Notes under the pieces: model-generated | Seen by the model: the letters and a program-made list of their open reading frames with translations, nothing else | Databases searched by the model: none | Told to the model about the DNA's origin: nothing | Shown here: positions 49,301 to 56,940 of the stretch, piece after piece | Position numbering within the stretch: the first letter of the stretch is position 1 | Layout of the letters: every line of letters starts with the position of its first letter | Made by a program: the position numbers and the translations under genes | From: a virus | Direction: 5' to 3' (one strand) | DNA: 64,000 nt | IMG/VR virus record: IMGVR_UViG_3300042444_000045 | Span: 1-64,000 of that record

Positions 49301-51919
49301 TTCTAGAGTAGCTCCGGTTCCAAGACCAAATACATTAGTAATAATATTTCCACCACTAAAATAGTTTTTTAATCTTGTAAAAAATGGAGCAACTTGACCC
49401 GGTAGTGGCAAGGATGCTCCAGTAGGATTACCTACATCTAAGTTCTGAATTGAAGCTTGTGCAATTTGACCAGGAGCCTCATAAAAAGGATCTGCAGGAT
49501 TTGTTATACTAACTCCAGGTCCAGTACTTATTATATTTAAAACAGGTTGTGTAGTAAAACTAGCACCCGGTTGTCTCATTACTTTTTTACCTGTAAGTGA
49601 AACAAGTGCTTCTGCAAAACCTATTAGTAATGCTAGACCCATAGCAGCATCACTTATCAACTTAAACTTAGGATGCTCATCCGGATACTTAAATGATTGA
49701 AATGAATAGCCACTAAGTGCACCATATAGTTTTAGTTCAGTCCCTTCTAAGAAAGGAGTTCTAAACATTGTATCTGGAGAATGAAAAGTATTTATTTCAA
49801 TAGGTACAGTTTGACTATAGCCAGTATCTAGTTTGATATATGGATCATTAAACTGATAGTTTGCTTGAGATGAGTTCCCAGTATTCATTGGAGACTGAAT
49901 ACAGTTGAATGGATAGTTAGGATATAATCCAGTTCTATTTCTAGCAACATCTCCTTTGATCTTATAGGTTCTCATGTTATTGAGCATACCCTTTGCAATA
50001 ATTGATCTGTTACCTTCTCTTGAACCTCTTAAGATTTCATACCCTACAATACCTGGAATATCATTTCCATCATTATCTTTAGGCAATGCTATGTTCTCAA
50101 ATACTACACCCATCAATCTAATATTTAGATTGTTAGAGTCTCCTGGTACAGAAGCTGTACTTGGTCTATAGTGTAGAGTATTAGCATTTAAATGATTATC
50201 TGGAAACTTATGATGTCTAATATTAAGACCACATAGATCATTAATGTAAATAGTATTTCCTTGTGGATCAGTATAACTAGCATGTCCATCTGAACCAGTC
50301 CAGCAGTGATCAGTAGAATTCCATATCTCGGGTTGTCTATCTGGATATATCTCAGATGATTCCCAGTAACCCATTTCTCCAGAAGCAATTACAGTACCAC
50401 CATCATTTGTAGTTGTACCAAGAATAGATGCAACACCATTAGTATTAGCAGTATTATACATCTCAAATAGTTGATCACTATTTGTTAAAGTATTTACATC
50501 ATTGATACTATCTGTTCTTTCATTACCTGATATTGTAGTATTTGTTCCTGTAAGAATATAACTATAATCTTGAGGAGGTCTTCCTGGAATGTGATAAGAT
50601 GCCGATTTATCCCCGGTATTATAAACCCAACGAATAAAGAAAGCATATACCTCATCTCTTAAGTAACTTCCTTTATTACCACCTTTAGTATAATAGTCTG
50701 CAGGATATTCTACAGATACCCACTTAGCTCTAATTATGTTTGCTAATGGTTGGTAATTAAAATCAAATCTTGTTCTTGGACCAACTCTAAGTAAGTAACT
50801 ATTTACATCTGTAATCTGATCAGATGTTTCATAAATTGGATTAGTAACTGGAAGAAATTCTAGTGGGACAGTTATTAGGTCATCTTTTATTTGATCTAAC
50901 TCAATAACATTAGTCTTTGTAGAATATGTACCAATTTGTTTTGCAACAGTACCCTGGTTAATATTCTGTACAACTACTAAAACAAACTCATCAAAGTTTT
51001 CTTGATCTGCTTCTACATTAATTGTAATAGCTCCTTGTAGATCATCAGGAAAATATATTGGTTGAGTATTACTTGGAGAGTAATAGTCAGTTACTCTTTG
51101 ACCTTTAATAAGATAAGCTATAGTTGCAAAGTATGTTCCATTCCTGAGTGTTCCACCGGACTCACCCCTTTGAACAGAAAGACATGGTGTTTGTACAAGT
51201 CTTGCAAGTCTGATGCGATCACAATCTAGTTCATTAGTATCATCACAGGTTGTGCAGTTCACATTAGTAGAACAATCTTGTACCCATGCTACACCAGGCC
51301 ATAGTGTTAAATCACCTGTAGAGTTTACATACTGGTTTACTGCTGTATTATAAACAGCTGGAGTAGGGTTAGTAATAGTATTAAGCTGCCACTGATAGTC
51401 ATTAGATGGCCAAGTTTGTGGATCTCCTACATTTAAAAATCTATCTGGATTTAAACCATCAGCCCAATATACCTGCCATGAGCAATCTTCTTTTTCTCTA
51501 GATGACCCCGATATAAGAAATCTTTTATCAAAACCTAAACATTCATCTTGAACAATAGGTCTGTAAATACATCTCTCTTCTTCTAATAGACCAATCTCTG
51601 ACATAACAGGCTTGCCGTTTAGAGCATGACCTGCAGAATAGATAATCCACTTATCTGAGTAGAGATGAATTGCTCCTATTATATAAACATCTGTTACTCC
51701 ATTTGCACCAGTTGTAGGCATAGTAGCTCCAGCTGTAGCACATAATATATTAGATGCTTCATTTGATAGAGTACCTAGATTACCTTCTGATGTATTATTA
51801 GTTGCATTGCGGGCATGTATCCACATGCCTTCTGATACAAATGAAGGATCTGAATCTTTATTAAGACCTTTTACAAATGTGTGTGTAACACTCTGAGATG
51901 TATCTTGAAGTTTTGCCAT
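46304..51919 (-). CDS. Muzzle/tail-tip structural protein (crAss-like)
   Basis: 1871 residues beginning with THTFVKGLNKDSDPSF and MWIHARNATN, a start typical of the large beta-rich protein that forms the muzzle of crAss-like phages and of gp12/gp10-like tail nozzle proteins. Many Gly/Pro/Asn turns and beta strands suggest a propeller-type core; a Cys cluster (NCTTCDDTNELDC) sits near residue 225. A hydrophobic stretch lies near 760-790. It shares one nucleotide with both neighbours (TAATG), which points to tight stoichiometric coupling with the ring proteins. It should sit at the tail end and be passed by DNA and cargo. Confidence 0.72.
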   Translation of the reverse strand: MAKLQDTSQSVTHTFVKGLNKDSDPSFVSEGMWIHARNATNNTSEGNLGTLSNEASNILCATAGATMPTTGANGVTDVYIIGAIHLYSDKWIIYSAGHALNGKPVMSEIGLLEEERCIYRPIVQDECLGFDKRFLISGSSREKEDCSWQVYWADGLNPDRFLNVGDPQTWPSNDYQWQLNTITNPTPAVYNTAVNQYVNSTGDLTLWPGVAWVQDCSTNVNCTTCDDTNELDCDRIRLARLVQTPCLSVQRGESGGTLRNGTYFATIAYLIKGQRVTDYYSPSNTQPIYFPDDLQGAITINVEADQENFDEFVLVVVQNINQGTVAKQIGTYSTKTNVIELDQIKDDLITVPLEFLPVTNPIYETSDQITDVNSYLLRVGPRTRFDFNYQPLANIIRAKWVSVEYPADYYTKGGNKGSYLRDEVYAFFIRWVYNTGDKSASYHIPGRPPQDYSYILTGTNTTISGNERTDSINDVNTLTNSDQLFEMYNTANTNGVASILGTTTNDGGTVIASGEMGYWESSEIYPDRQPEIWNSTDHCWTGSDGHASYTDPQGNTIYINDLCGLNIRHHKFPDNHLNANTLHYRPSTASVPGDSNNLNIRLMGVVFENIALPKDNDGNDIPGIVGYEILRGSREGNRSIIAKGMLNNMRTYKIKGDVARNRTGLYPNYPFNCIQSPMNTGNSSQANYQFNDPYIKLDTGYSQTVPIEINTFHSPDTMFRTPFLEGTELKLYGALSGYSFQSFKYPDEHPKFKLISDAAMGLALLIGFAEALVSLTGKKVMRQPGASFTTQPVLNIISTGPGVSITNPADPFYEAPGQIAQASIQNLDVGNPTGASLPLPGQVAPFFTRLKNYFSGGNIITNVFGLGTGATLEEIFEGFNYKTGFKVGGTFTAPDIDVELSAATYLESAGNVSFFSAVSNVLGALNKFFYYFSEGADATLGVIYAFIPFDQYALQMISHGLYDSFLPPSFIQRASQPYVTRLKIDDAFYIRGNIQEVPYYQSQWPAVVNRRYSINNLKRSDSVVLRTMSGPYFQPAYPNGVDLGPKFILNSANGYYDKSLVTMSYFENNASSQGNAWGNISGPSFDDRSISTPFSLPIASHYGAIKVRKRNQYGQLESVKQIAITPCEQKLDDSYYVNHIWPEQYTCSTGIQYTINKITLTPIFFGGDTFVNRYTEKNSMFFFYDWLYGQPDGFEFNYILRQMIPEPKFWVNSIKYDISDFSNILTQYFGGGNPPGTGWKPTQFYSMDFDGFNYRNNTAGNYPGIFRPKDCYFYLAVSSVRDFFVESEVLVDFRIQGITESEKYYDPYGYTDLISMFNMDPQIITRGNEYRYDYSLSITKAFSQYFSAGNLQSRYYNPNIAKLCYTYFPDRIIYSLPQQQEAIKDSWFVFLVNNYKEFQSQISGVKSINKNGIVITFKNNSPLMFQGVDTLQTDLGTKITIGDGGLFSQPGQSVINADQSFEYGSSQNRLSVISTPAGIYYISQNQAKIFSLGGNLKEISQIGLKWWFNNFLPYKLTNDFPDYPYQDNPVSGIGCQSIYDNENSILYFSKRDYQLLEKWKSPSFTGTIIYVPLITSGPQKGQGDYFQIKNANGTVQPGIYQLGNPLLFEDASWTISYDPKNEFWISFHDWHPDLNMGTKDVFLTTKKNGIWKHNEGCTSFCNFYGDQYPFEIEMPIITGQTVTTVKSIEYILECYRRRPQNCIDQFHVLDYNFDKAVVYNSEQVSGYLNLNIFPKNNVTLSETYPKVNQSNLSSFDILFSKEENKYRFNQFWDITKDRSEFPVGSDYPPTGPVIPDTTVLQGNYADRNIWFTESNGYKRTLNPTNLDYNKSELQRKKFRHYLNYLTLIREDSSDTNMILKIVNSKNQISLR

Positions 51920-52998
51920 TACATGTATCTTCTATTGGTAGCATTACCACCATTGTAACCATTATTTCTATAGTATCTATTATCTGGAGAATAACTCTCA
52001 AACATATAATAATATTTACCGTACATGGCTTTTCTATTAGCCCACCACATATCAGCCATCTCTCTAAAGTTTGGAGTATTGACAAGACTTAGTGCAGCAT
52101 TTCTAGCAACTCTTAGTCTCTGTTCAATGAGTTGCATTCTTTGTGCTACATCTTCTCCATTTAGATAAAGGTTTTCCATGATTCTTGCTTTTAATGCATA
52201 CTCATAGTATTCATTAATTAGATCATGATCTGGTACTAATAGGTTACCATCTTCATCTTCCATTTGACCTTGATAATTAAGATATACTTTACCAGTATCA
52301 AATGTTGTAAACAGGAACCCACCTTTGATCCAACCTTCATTTGGAGTATTCCAGTATAGATTAGGACAGTCACATTCTATGTTCTGACTAGTCTTCATTC
52401 TTAGTGGAAACAATTGTGTATAGACTCTTGTAGATCCAGGGTTACTAATTACTTGAACAAGTTCATATTTATCACCCTTACAGTTCATAAAGACCCTTGG
52501 TCTTGTACAAACATCACCATAAGGTGCAAGTGGGTTGTATGCATCAGGAATTACAGATGGAGTGCATGTAGTAGGACATGTATTACCTGGACATGCTGCA
52601 GTATGATTACATGGATTTGCATTACATACAGAACAGTTAACTGTAGCTGGTGCACATACATCTACATTAGCTGGAGTTTCAACATATGGTACTTCTTGAA
52701 TATTAGTACCACCAACCCATCCGTCATAGCCTACATGCTCAGTAAACTGACCACATATAAATGCAAAGTTAAATGTATAGAAATCATCTGGTAGTTTTAC
52801 CTTACCATGACACACATCAAGAATTACTTCTTTTTGCTGATTGATTCTCAAACCAAGATCATAGTTTAATTTCTTCACCAGTTTAATTAACTGCTGTGGC
52901 TCTATCATATTTTCTAGAGCAAATGTATTTAAATCAACTGTGACATCTTCTAACAGTTGATTAAATGTTCTGTACCTGAGTGTGTAATTAAAGTCCAT
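51919..52998 (-). CDS. Head-tail ring/adaptor protein, 359 aa
   Basis: The C-terminal half (LNYQGQMEDEDGN, LVPDHDLINEYYEYALKARI, then long helices) is the pattern of the gp4/gp11-like adaptor-tubular proteins that stack below the portal in podoviruses, here as a crAss-like tail ring. Unusually, a Cys-rich insertion occupies about residues 114-165 (CAPATVNCSVCNANPCN onward). It overlaps both neighbours by 1 nt (TAATG), forming a coupled connector module. Confidence 0.6.
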   Translation of the reverse strand: MDFNYTLRYRTFNQLLEDVTVDLNTFALENMIEPQQLIKLVKKLNYDLGLRINQQKEVILDVCHGKVKLPDDFYTFNFAFICGQFTEHVGYDGWVGGTNIQEVPYVETPANVDVCAPATVNCSVCNANPCNHTAACPGNTCPTTCTPSVIPDAYNPLAPYGDVCTRPRVFMNCKGDKYELVQVISNPGSTRVYTQLFPLRMKTSQNIECDCPNLYWNTPNEGWIKGGFLFTTFDTGKVYLNYQGQMEDEDGNLLVPDHDLINEYYEYALKARIMENLYLNGEDVAQRMQLIEQRLRVARNAALSLVNTPNFREMADMWWANRKAMYGKYYYMFESYSPDNRYYRNNGYNGGNATNRRYM

Positions 52999-53660
52999 TA
53001 TCTAAGAGAGTTTTGGCTATCATCTATGTTATCTGAAAAAGCCTGTAATGATATGGTTAGTTCTTTAACAGTATACTGTTCAATTTCAGAGAACAGATAT
53101 TCTGGAAAGGGTAGGGGTTGATTTTGTCTTATTAAACAATCATCTGTTGTACATGTGTCTGCCTGACCTTCAAAGATTGCTTCTATTCTAACAGCATCCC
53201 AATCTACATTTGGAAAATATACATAACCGTTTAAGTACCAGAAGTAAATACTTCTATTATACTTAAAGGTTGTAGTTTTAGTCATAGAGACCCATGTACC
53301 AGGATCTGTACGAAACAACTCTATTGTACCATCTATTGAAGATACTGTACGTATAATAGGACCAAATACACCACTTAGAATAGTTGGTAGTTTTTCTTTT
53401 GATCTCTTGAAGTAACAACCTGAGTATACACCAATACAACCAGCTTCTACCTTATCTACATCAATAAGTTCAACATAGGGTAGTACTTGAAAGATAGAAC
53501 TAATCTTCATTAGTCTAAACTGATTGTCTTCTCTCTTGAGCAATGTTTGCCCATACTTAATTAGTAGAAAGTATATGTTCCTATCAGTTAAGAAAGCATC
53601 TTCCTTTACTGCTTTGAGTGTATTTCTAACTCTTGAGATTGCTTCTCCAATTGTGGTCAT
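52998..53660 (-). CDS. Tail ring/connector-like protein, 220 aa
   Basis: A protein with an N-terminal helix-rich part (TDRNIYFLLIKYGQTLLKRE) and beta-rich middle (KLPTILSGVFGPIIRTVSSI). I believe it belongs to the conserved crAss-like structural proteins between fibre and muzzle genes, probably one of the tail-tube rings. The stop of the previous gene and this ATG overlap as ATGA, and the next gene overlaps by 1 nt. The exact ring is not assignable here. Confidence 0.55.
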   Translation of the reverse strand: MTTIGEAISRVRNTLKAVKEDAFLTDRNIYFLLIKYGQTLLKREDNQFRLMKISSIFQVLPYVELIDVDKVEAGCIGVYSGCYFKRSKEKLPTILSGVFGPIIRTVSSIDGTIELFRTDPGTWVSMTKTTTFKYNRSIYFWYLNGYVYFPNVDWDAVRIEAIFEGQADTCTTDDCLIRQNQPLPFPEYLFSEIEQYTVKELTISLQAFSDNIDDSQNSLR

Positions 53661-54238
53661 AGATCAAATTCATTATAGTCTTTTAAACCATCTTGTTGTT
53701 GCTTTAAAAGAACATTTTTATAATACTGTTTTCTAGTTTCTAGTCTTAGTTTTTTTGTAGGGTCAACTACAATATAAGTATTCCAGTTCTCAGGATAGGC
53801 TTTAGCAACAGATCTCTTGAAGTCTCTATTAGCAACAAACTTCCATAACTCTCTATTCTTCATCTTGTGTTTTATTGCAAAACTGGTAAAGAATATTTTA
53901 GCTAGTTTACCATCTGTTTCCCAATTCTTGTTTGTAACTTTTACACCATACTTTTTGGATTTAGCATAATCAATATTTTCTTTCTTACTATTTTCACACG
54001 TACCAATAAAGATCCAACCTACAGAGTTTGGTAATTGCATACCATCTCTTGTATCTATTACTTTTGTCCAAACACTTTTATTAAAAGATCTAATAATCTT
54101 TTTTAGTGTGTCATTATCCACATCTTTGTATCTGGGATACTTTTTTCTAAAACTATCAAAGAACTCTTTGTTCAACATAGTATGGACTTTAGGTCTATAT
54201 CTTGGACCTGTTAAATCCGGGGTTTTAAATTCCTTCAA
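53657..54238 (-). CDS. Basic conserved structural-block protein, 193 aa
   Basis: Rich in Lys, Arg and aromatic residues (NGFNKSVW-type helices, GWIFIGTC strand), without a recognisable catalytic motif. It opens the coupled connector module and is preceded by a terminator and a possible promoter. The annotated start is TTG at 54236-54238; the first ATG in frame is at residue 21 (MLNKEF). The TTG is accepted because it gives a reasonable leader from the candidate promoter, but the ATG is a real alternative. It may be a connector or a DNA-binding packaging factor. Confidence 0.5.
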   Translation of the reverse strand: MKEFKTPDLTGPRYRPKVHTMLNKEFFDSFRKKYPRYKDVDNDTLKKIIRSFNKSVWTKVIDTRDGMQLPNSVGWIFIGTCENSKKENIDYAKSKKYGVKVTNKNWETDGKLAKIFFTSFAIKHKMKNRELWKFVANRDFKRSVAKAYPENWNTYIVVDPTKKLRLETRKQYYKNVLLKQQQDGLKDYNEFDL

Positions 54239-54276
54239 ACTATATAGATTAATATACTAAAAATTATGCACTTTAG

Positions 54277-54284
54277 CAAATATA
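54277..54284 (-). promoter_or_regulatory. Candidate promoter for the connector module
   Basis: On the - strand TATATTTG fits the Bacteroidetes -7 consensus TAnnTTTG, with CTTG 18 nt upstream as an imperfect -33 element lying inside the preceding terminator. Transcription would begin about 35-40 nt before the 193-aa gene. Confidence 0.4.
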
Positions 54285-54290
54285 CTAAAA

Positions 54291-54313
54291 AACAAAACCC
54301 CGCAAGTGCGGGG
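54291..54313 (-). terminator. Rho-independent terminator after the fibre gene
   Basis: On the - strand a 6-bp GC stem (CCCCGC / GCGGGG) with a 4-nt loop is followed by TTTTGTTTTTT. It ends the fibre transcription unit. The remainder of 54239-54367 is AT-rich and holds the promoter candidate and two copies of ATATACTAAAA. Confidence 0.88.
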
Positions 54314-54367
54314 CTTTGCCTTGTTGTCACAGAAACCAACAACTGTAACGTCTTGTAAATTTTTTAA

Positions 54368-55231
54368 TTAACCAACTCTTCGGATTGCCCAATCAATATT
54401 ATCACCTGATATACCAGTATAATTTATTCCAGTCATATTCTGATGTCTTAAAACAAGTTGTTCACCTGCAGTTAAAGCTTTACCTTGAATACCACCTGTT
54501 AAATAAAGCCTTGTATAATACAAACCTTTTGTTATTGTAAAAGTATCTGCACAGTAAACTGTAGTTCCTGTACCTGGATTTGTTACTGCAATGCTATAGG
54601 TTCCTCCAGTAGTGGCTGTATTACCCCAACCAAATCCTGTTTGATCAGGACATGTTAAATATACATTGTAGTTAATATCATATTTACCAGTTTCGGGACA
54701 AGTCCAAATTCCAGTGCTAGAGTTGTACTGTGTTGTTGTAGTACCATTTACTATTTGATATTCAACGTCACCTGTAGGAAACAAAATTATTACACCACTA
54801 GAAATGTTACTGTTTGCAAGACTTGCTGTAACAGTATTTAAATTTATTGTAGGTTCAAATGCTACTCTAAATGCTGTGTCAAATAAACCTTGAGCAGCTT
54901 GTAAATTTGAAATGTTAGTATTAATGGTTGAGATGCTACCATTAATAGATGTAATACTTGCGTTAATAGTTGTTAGACTACCATTAATAGTTTGTATACT
55001 ACTGCAGAAATAAGAAATAATATCATCTAGTGCATCAGCAATAACAGTATTACTTGCAACAACTGTAGTACTACCACAAACAATATTTGCACCTGTATAC
55101 ACTGTACATTGAGCATCAGTAACCGTATAACATGGTTCTGGATCAGGACATGCTGCTGGTGTAGGACACGGTGCAGGACTAGTTAAAAAACTATCCTCAC
55201 AACCACAATTTGAACATCTATTTATTGACAT
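54368..55231 (-). CDS. Trimeric fibre with C1q/TNF-like head
   Basis: 287 residues in three parts. The N-terminus is Cys/Pro-rich (CSNCGCEDSF, then CTVYTGANIVCG). Residues 79-112 form about five exact heptads (SLTTINA, SITSING, SISTINT), a short coiled coil that implies a trimer. The C-terminal about 150 residues are beta-rich with TGKYDINYNVYLTC and ending DWAIRRVG, like a C1q/TNF-type jelly-roll head. Such proteins are usually receptor-binding or head fibres. It follows another fibre gene by 11 nt and precedes a strong terminator. Confidence 0.7.
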   Translation of the reverse strand: MSINRCSNCGCEDSFLTSPAPCPTPAACPDPEPCYTVTDAQCTVYTGANIVCGSTTVVASNTVIADALDDIISYFCSSIQTINGSLTTINASITSINGSISTINTNISNLQAAQGLFDTAFRVAFEPTINLNTVTASLANSNISSGVIILFPTGDVEYQIVNGTTTTQYNSSTGIWTCPETGKYDINYNVYLTCPDQTGFGWGNTATTGGTYSIAVTNPGTGTTVYCADTFTITKGLYYTRLYLTGGIQGKALTAGEQLVLRHQNMTGINYTGISGDNIDWAIRRVG

Positions 55232-55242
55232 AGCTTATATTA

Positions 55243-56907
55243 TTAAGGGCAAGTTGTTGAAAAACCTGTTTCAGTATTACATGGATCTACATAAGCTACT
55301 AAACCATCAATTACAAAATAAAACCCACCTATCTCATTTTCATCTCCTGCATCACAACTAAATGGCCATGTAAGATTAAATGTATCTGATTTTAAATCAA
55401 AGTTAGCATTGCTTGGAGCATTATGAATATCTGTTCCAGTACCAATATAGTTTGGAAGATATTCTCCTGCTCTTACATTACTTGTAACTAATCTTAATGG
55501 TGAATTACCTTGTACTCCAGCACCTCTTGTAGTTGAGATCTCAATGTCATGAACTAATTGAACTGTTAATCCTTTTGTTGCAGTAATGGAAACTCTAATA
55601 GCAGAGGTTAAACAAGTACCATAAGTTGGATCAACATCAATTGGTCTAAGTGCTACATCCCAAGCTTTAAAATAAGTATTATCTAAATTTCCAGCAGTTA
55701 CTGACGGTGGAATAACAGAACCACCATTATTAAATGAAATTGCACCATTAGCATTAATACTACAACCACCTACACCACTCCATGTTGTGCAACCTGATAT
55801 TGCATTGTATGCAGAAGTTGAACTTAACACAACTACTGAACCTGGAGAAGATGGATTTTCTAATGGAACAAATACTGTTCCTCTCAAGTGAATTTGATTA
55901 CCAATTCTTCTACATTGTGGTTTATCTACTCCTGAGTAATATGTAAAACCCAGAAGATCTACCCAACCAGTATCCGTAATATTTGCTGTAATAACATTAC
56001 CTGTATTATCTAAGTTTACAGTTGCTGTGTCAGCTACTGTAATTGAAAATGTACTTACATAGTTATATACATCACAGATTGCAATCCATAGGTTATTAAT
56101 TGCCTCTGCTGCTGTATTTAAATTAGATGACGTTACCCAGGTACCTGCATATGCAACAGAAAATGCTGTGCCAAATACAAGTGATAAATCTGCATCACTA
56201 ATACACTGTGATAATACTGCTGCCGTTATTGCAGAGGCTTCTCCAGTTGCTGCTTTCAGTGCACAATAACCATAAGTGTTATCATTTATTAAAGCATTAA
56301 GAACTGTATCAATTGGGTAATTACCAGGAGATACTACTGTCCCACTTAATGTACAATCTACTGGAATATTTGGTAATGTAAATGTAGGAGCTGGTGCAGA
56401 CTCTAATGCTGTAACTCTAACATCTAAACTTGTTATGCTAGCTTCAATTGTTGCAATTTCTGTAACTAATGCACATACTCTAGTTCCAATAGCTTGAGCA
56501 TATTCTGAAACTGTCATTACAGTAACCCCATTTATTACAAAACAAGATGCTACTGTAACTAATGCATCAGCTCCTGTAGATTTAGTAGTATTTGTAATTG
56601 GACTTGTAGCTGGATCAGATACAATAGTTACTTCATTTTGCAATGCACAAATCTGTTCAATTAAAAACTGAATAAGTGCTTGAAAATCATTTGGACCACA
56701 AGCAGTTAAGTTGAAACATGAAAGATCATAATTAGTTACATTTAGTGTATCTAATACTGTACATAATTCTGTTGCAAGTTTAAATATAACATCTGAAATT
56801 GTATCCCCTGCACACAGTTTGATACAAGGAATATCTGGTCCTTGCCAAATTACACAATTGCTTGAGATTGGACTACAGGGTGAGTTATCATAATTTAGTG
56901 GCTTCAT
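55243..56907 (-). CDS. Cys-rich head or tail fibre protein
   Basis: 554 residues. The N-terminal part (NCVIWQGPDIPCIKLC, DTISDVIFKLATELC) is a pattern I associate with fibre or decoration proteins of environmental Bacteroidetes phages. A coiled coil lies at about 145-172 (EIATIEASITSLDVRVTAL). The C-terminal half is beta-rich (IHLRGTVFVP, FYFVIDGLVAYV) and probably forms a trimeric receptor-binding domain. The many paired Cys could form disulfides once outside the cell. The gene is preceded by a 33-nt spacer with TATATTATAG. Confidence 0.62.
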   Translation of the reverse strand: MKPLNYDNSPCSPISSNCVIWQGPDIPCIKLCAGDTISDVIFKLATELCTVLDTLNVTNYDLSCFNLTACGPNDFQALIQFLIEQICALQNEVTIVSDPATSPITNTTKSTGADALVTVASCFVINGVTVMTVSEYAQAIGTRVCALVTEIATIEASITSLDVRVTALESAPAPTFTLPNIPVDCTLSGTVVSPGNYPIDTVLNALINDNTYGYCALKAATGEASAITAAVLSQCISDADLSLVFGTAFSVAYAGTWVTSSNLNTAAEAINNLWIAICDVYNYVSTFSITVADTATVNLDNTGNVITANITDTGWVDLLGFTYYSGVDKPQCRRIGNQIHLRGTVFVPLENPSSPGSVVVLSSTSAYNAISGCTTWSGVGGCSINANGAISFNNGGSVIPPSVTAGNLDNTYFKAWDVALRPIDVDPTYGTCLTSAIRVSITATKGLTVQLVHDIEISTTRGAGVQGNSPLRLVTSNVRAGEYLPNYIGTGTDIHNAPSNANFDLKSDTFNLTWPFSCDAGDENEIGGFYFVIDGLVAYVDPCNTETGFSTTCP

Positions 56908-56940
56908 ATTTCTTCTATTACTATAATATACAAAAATTAA

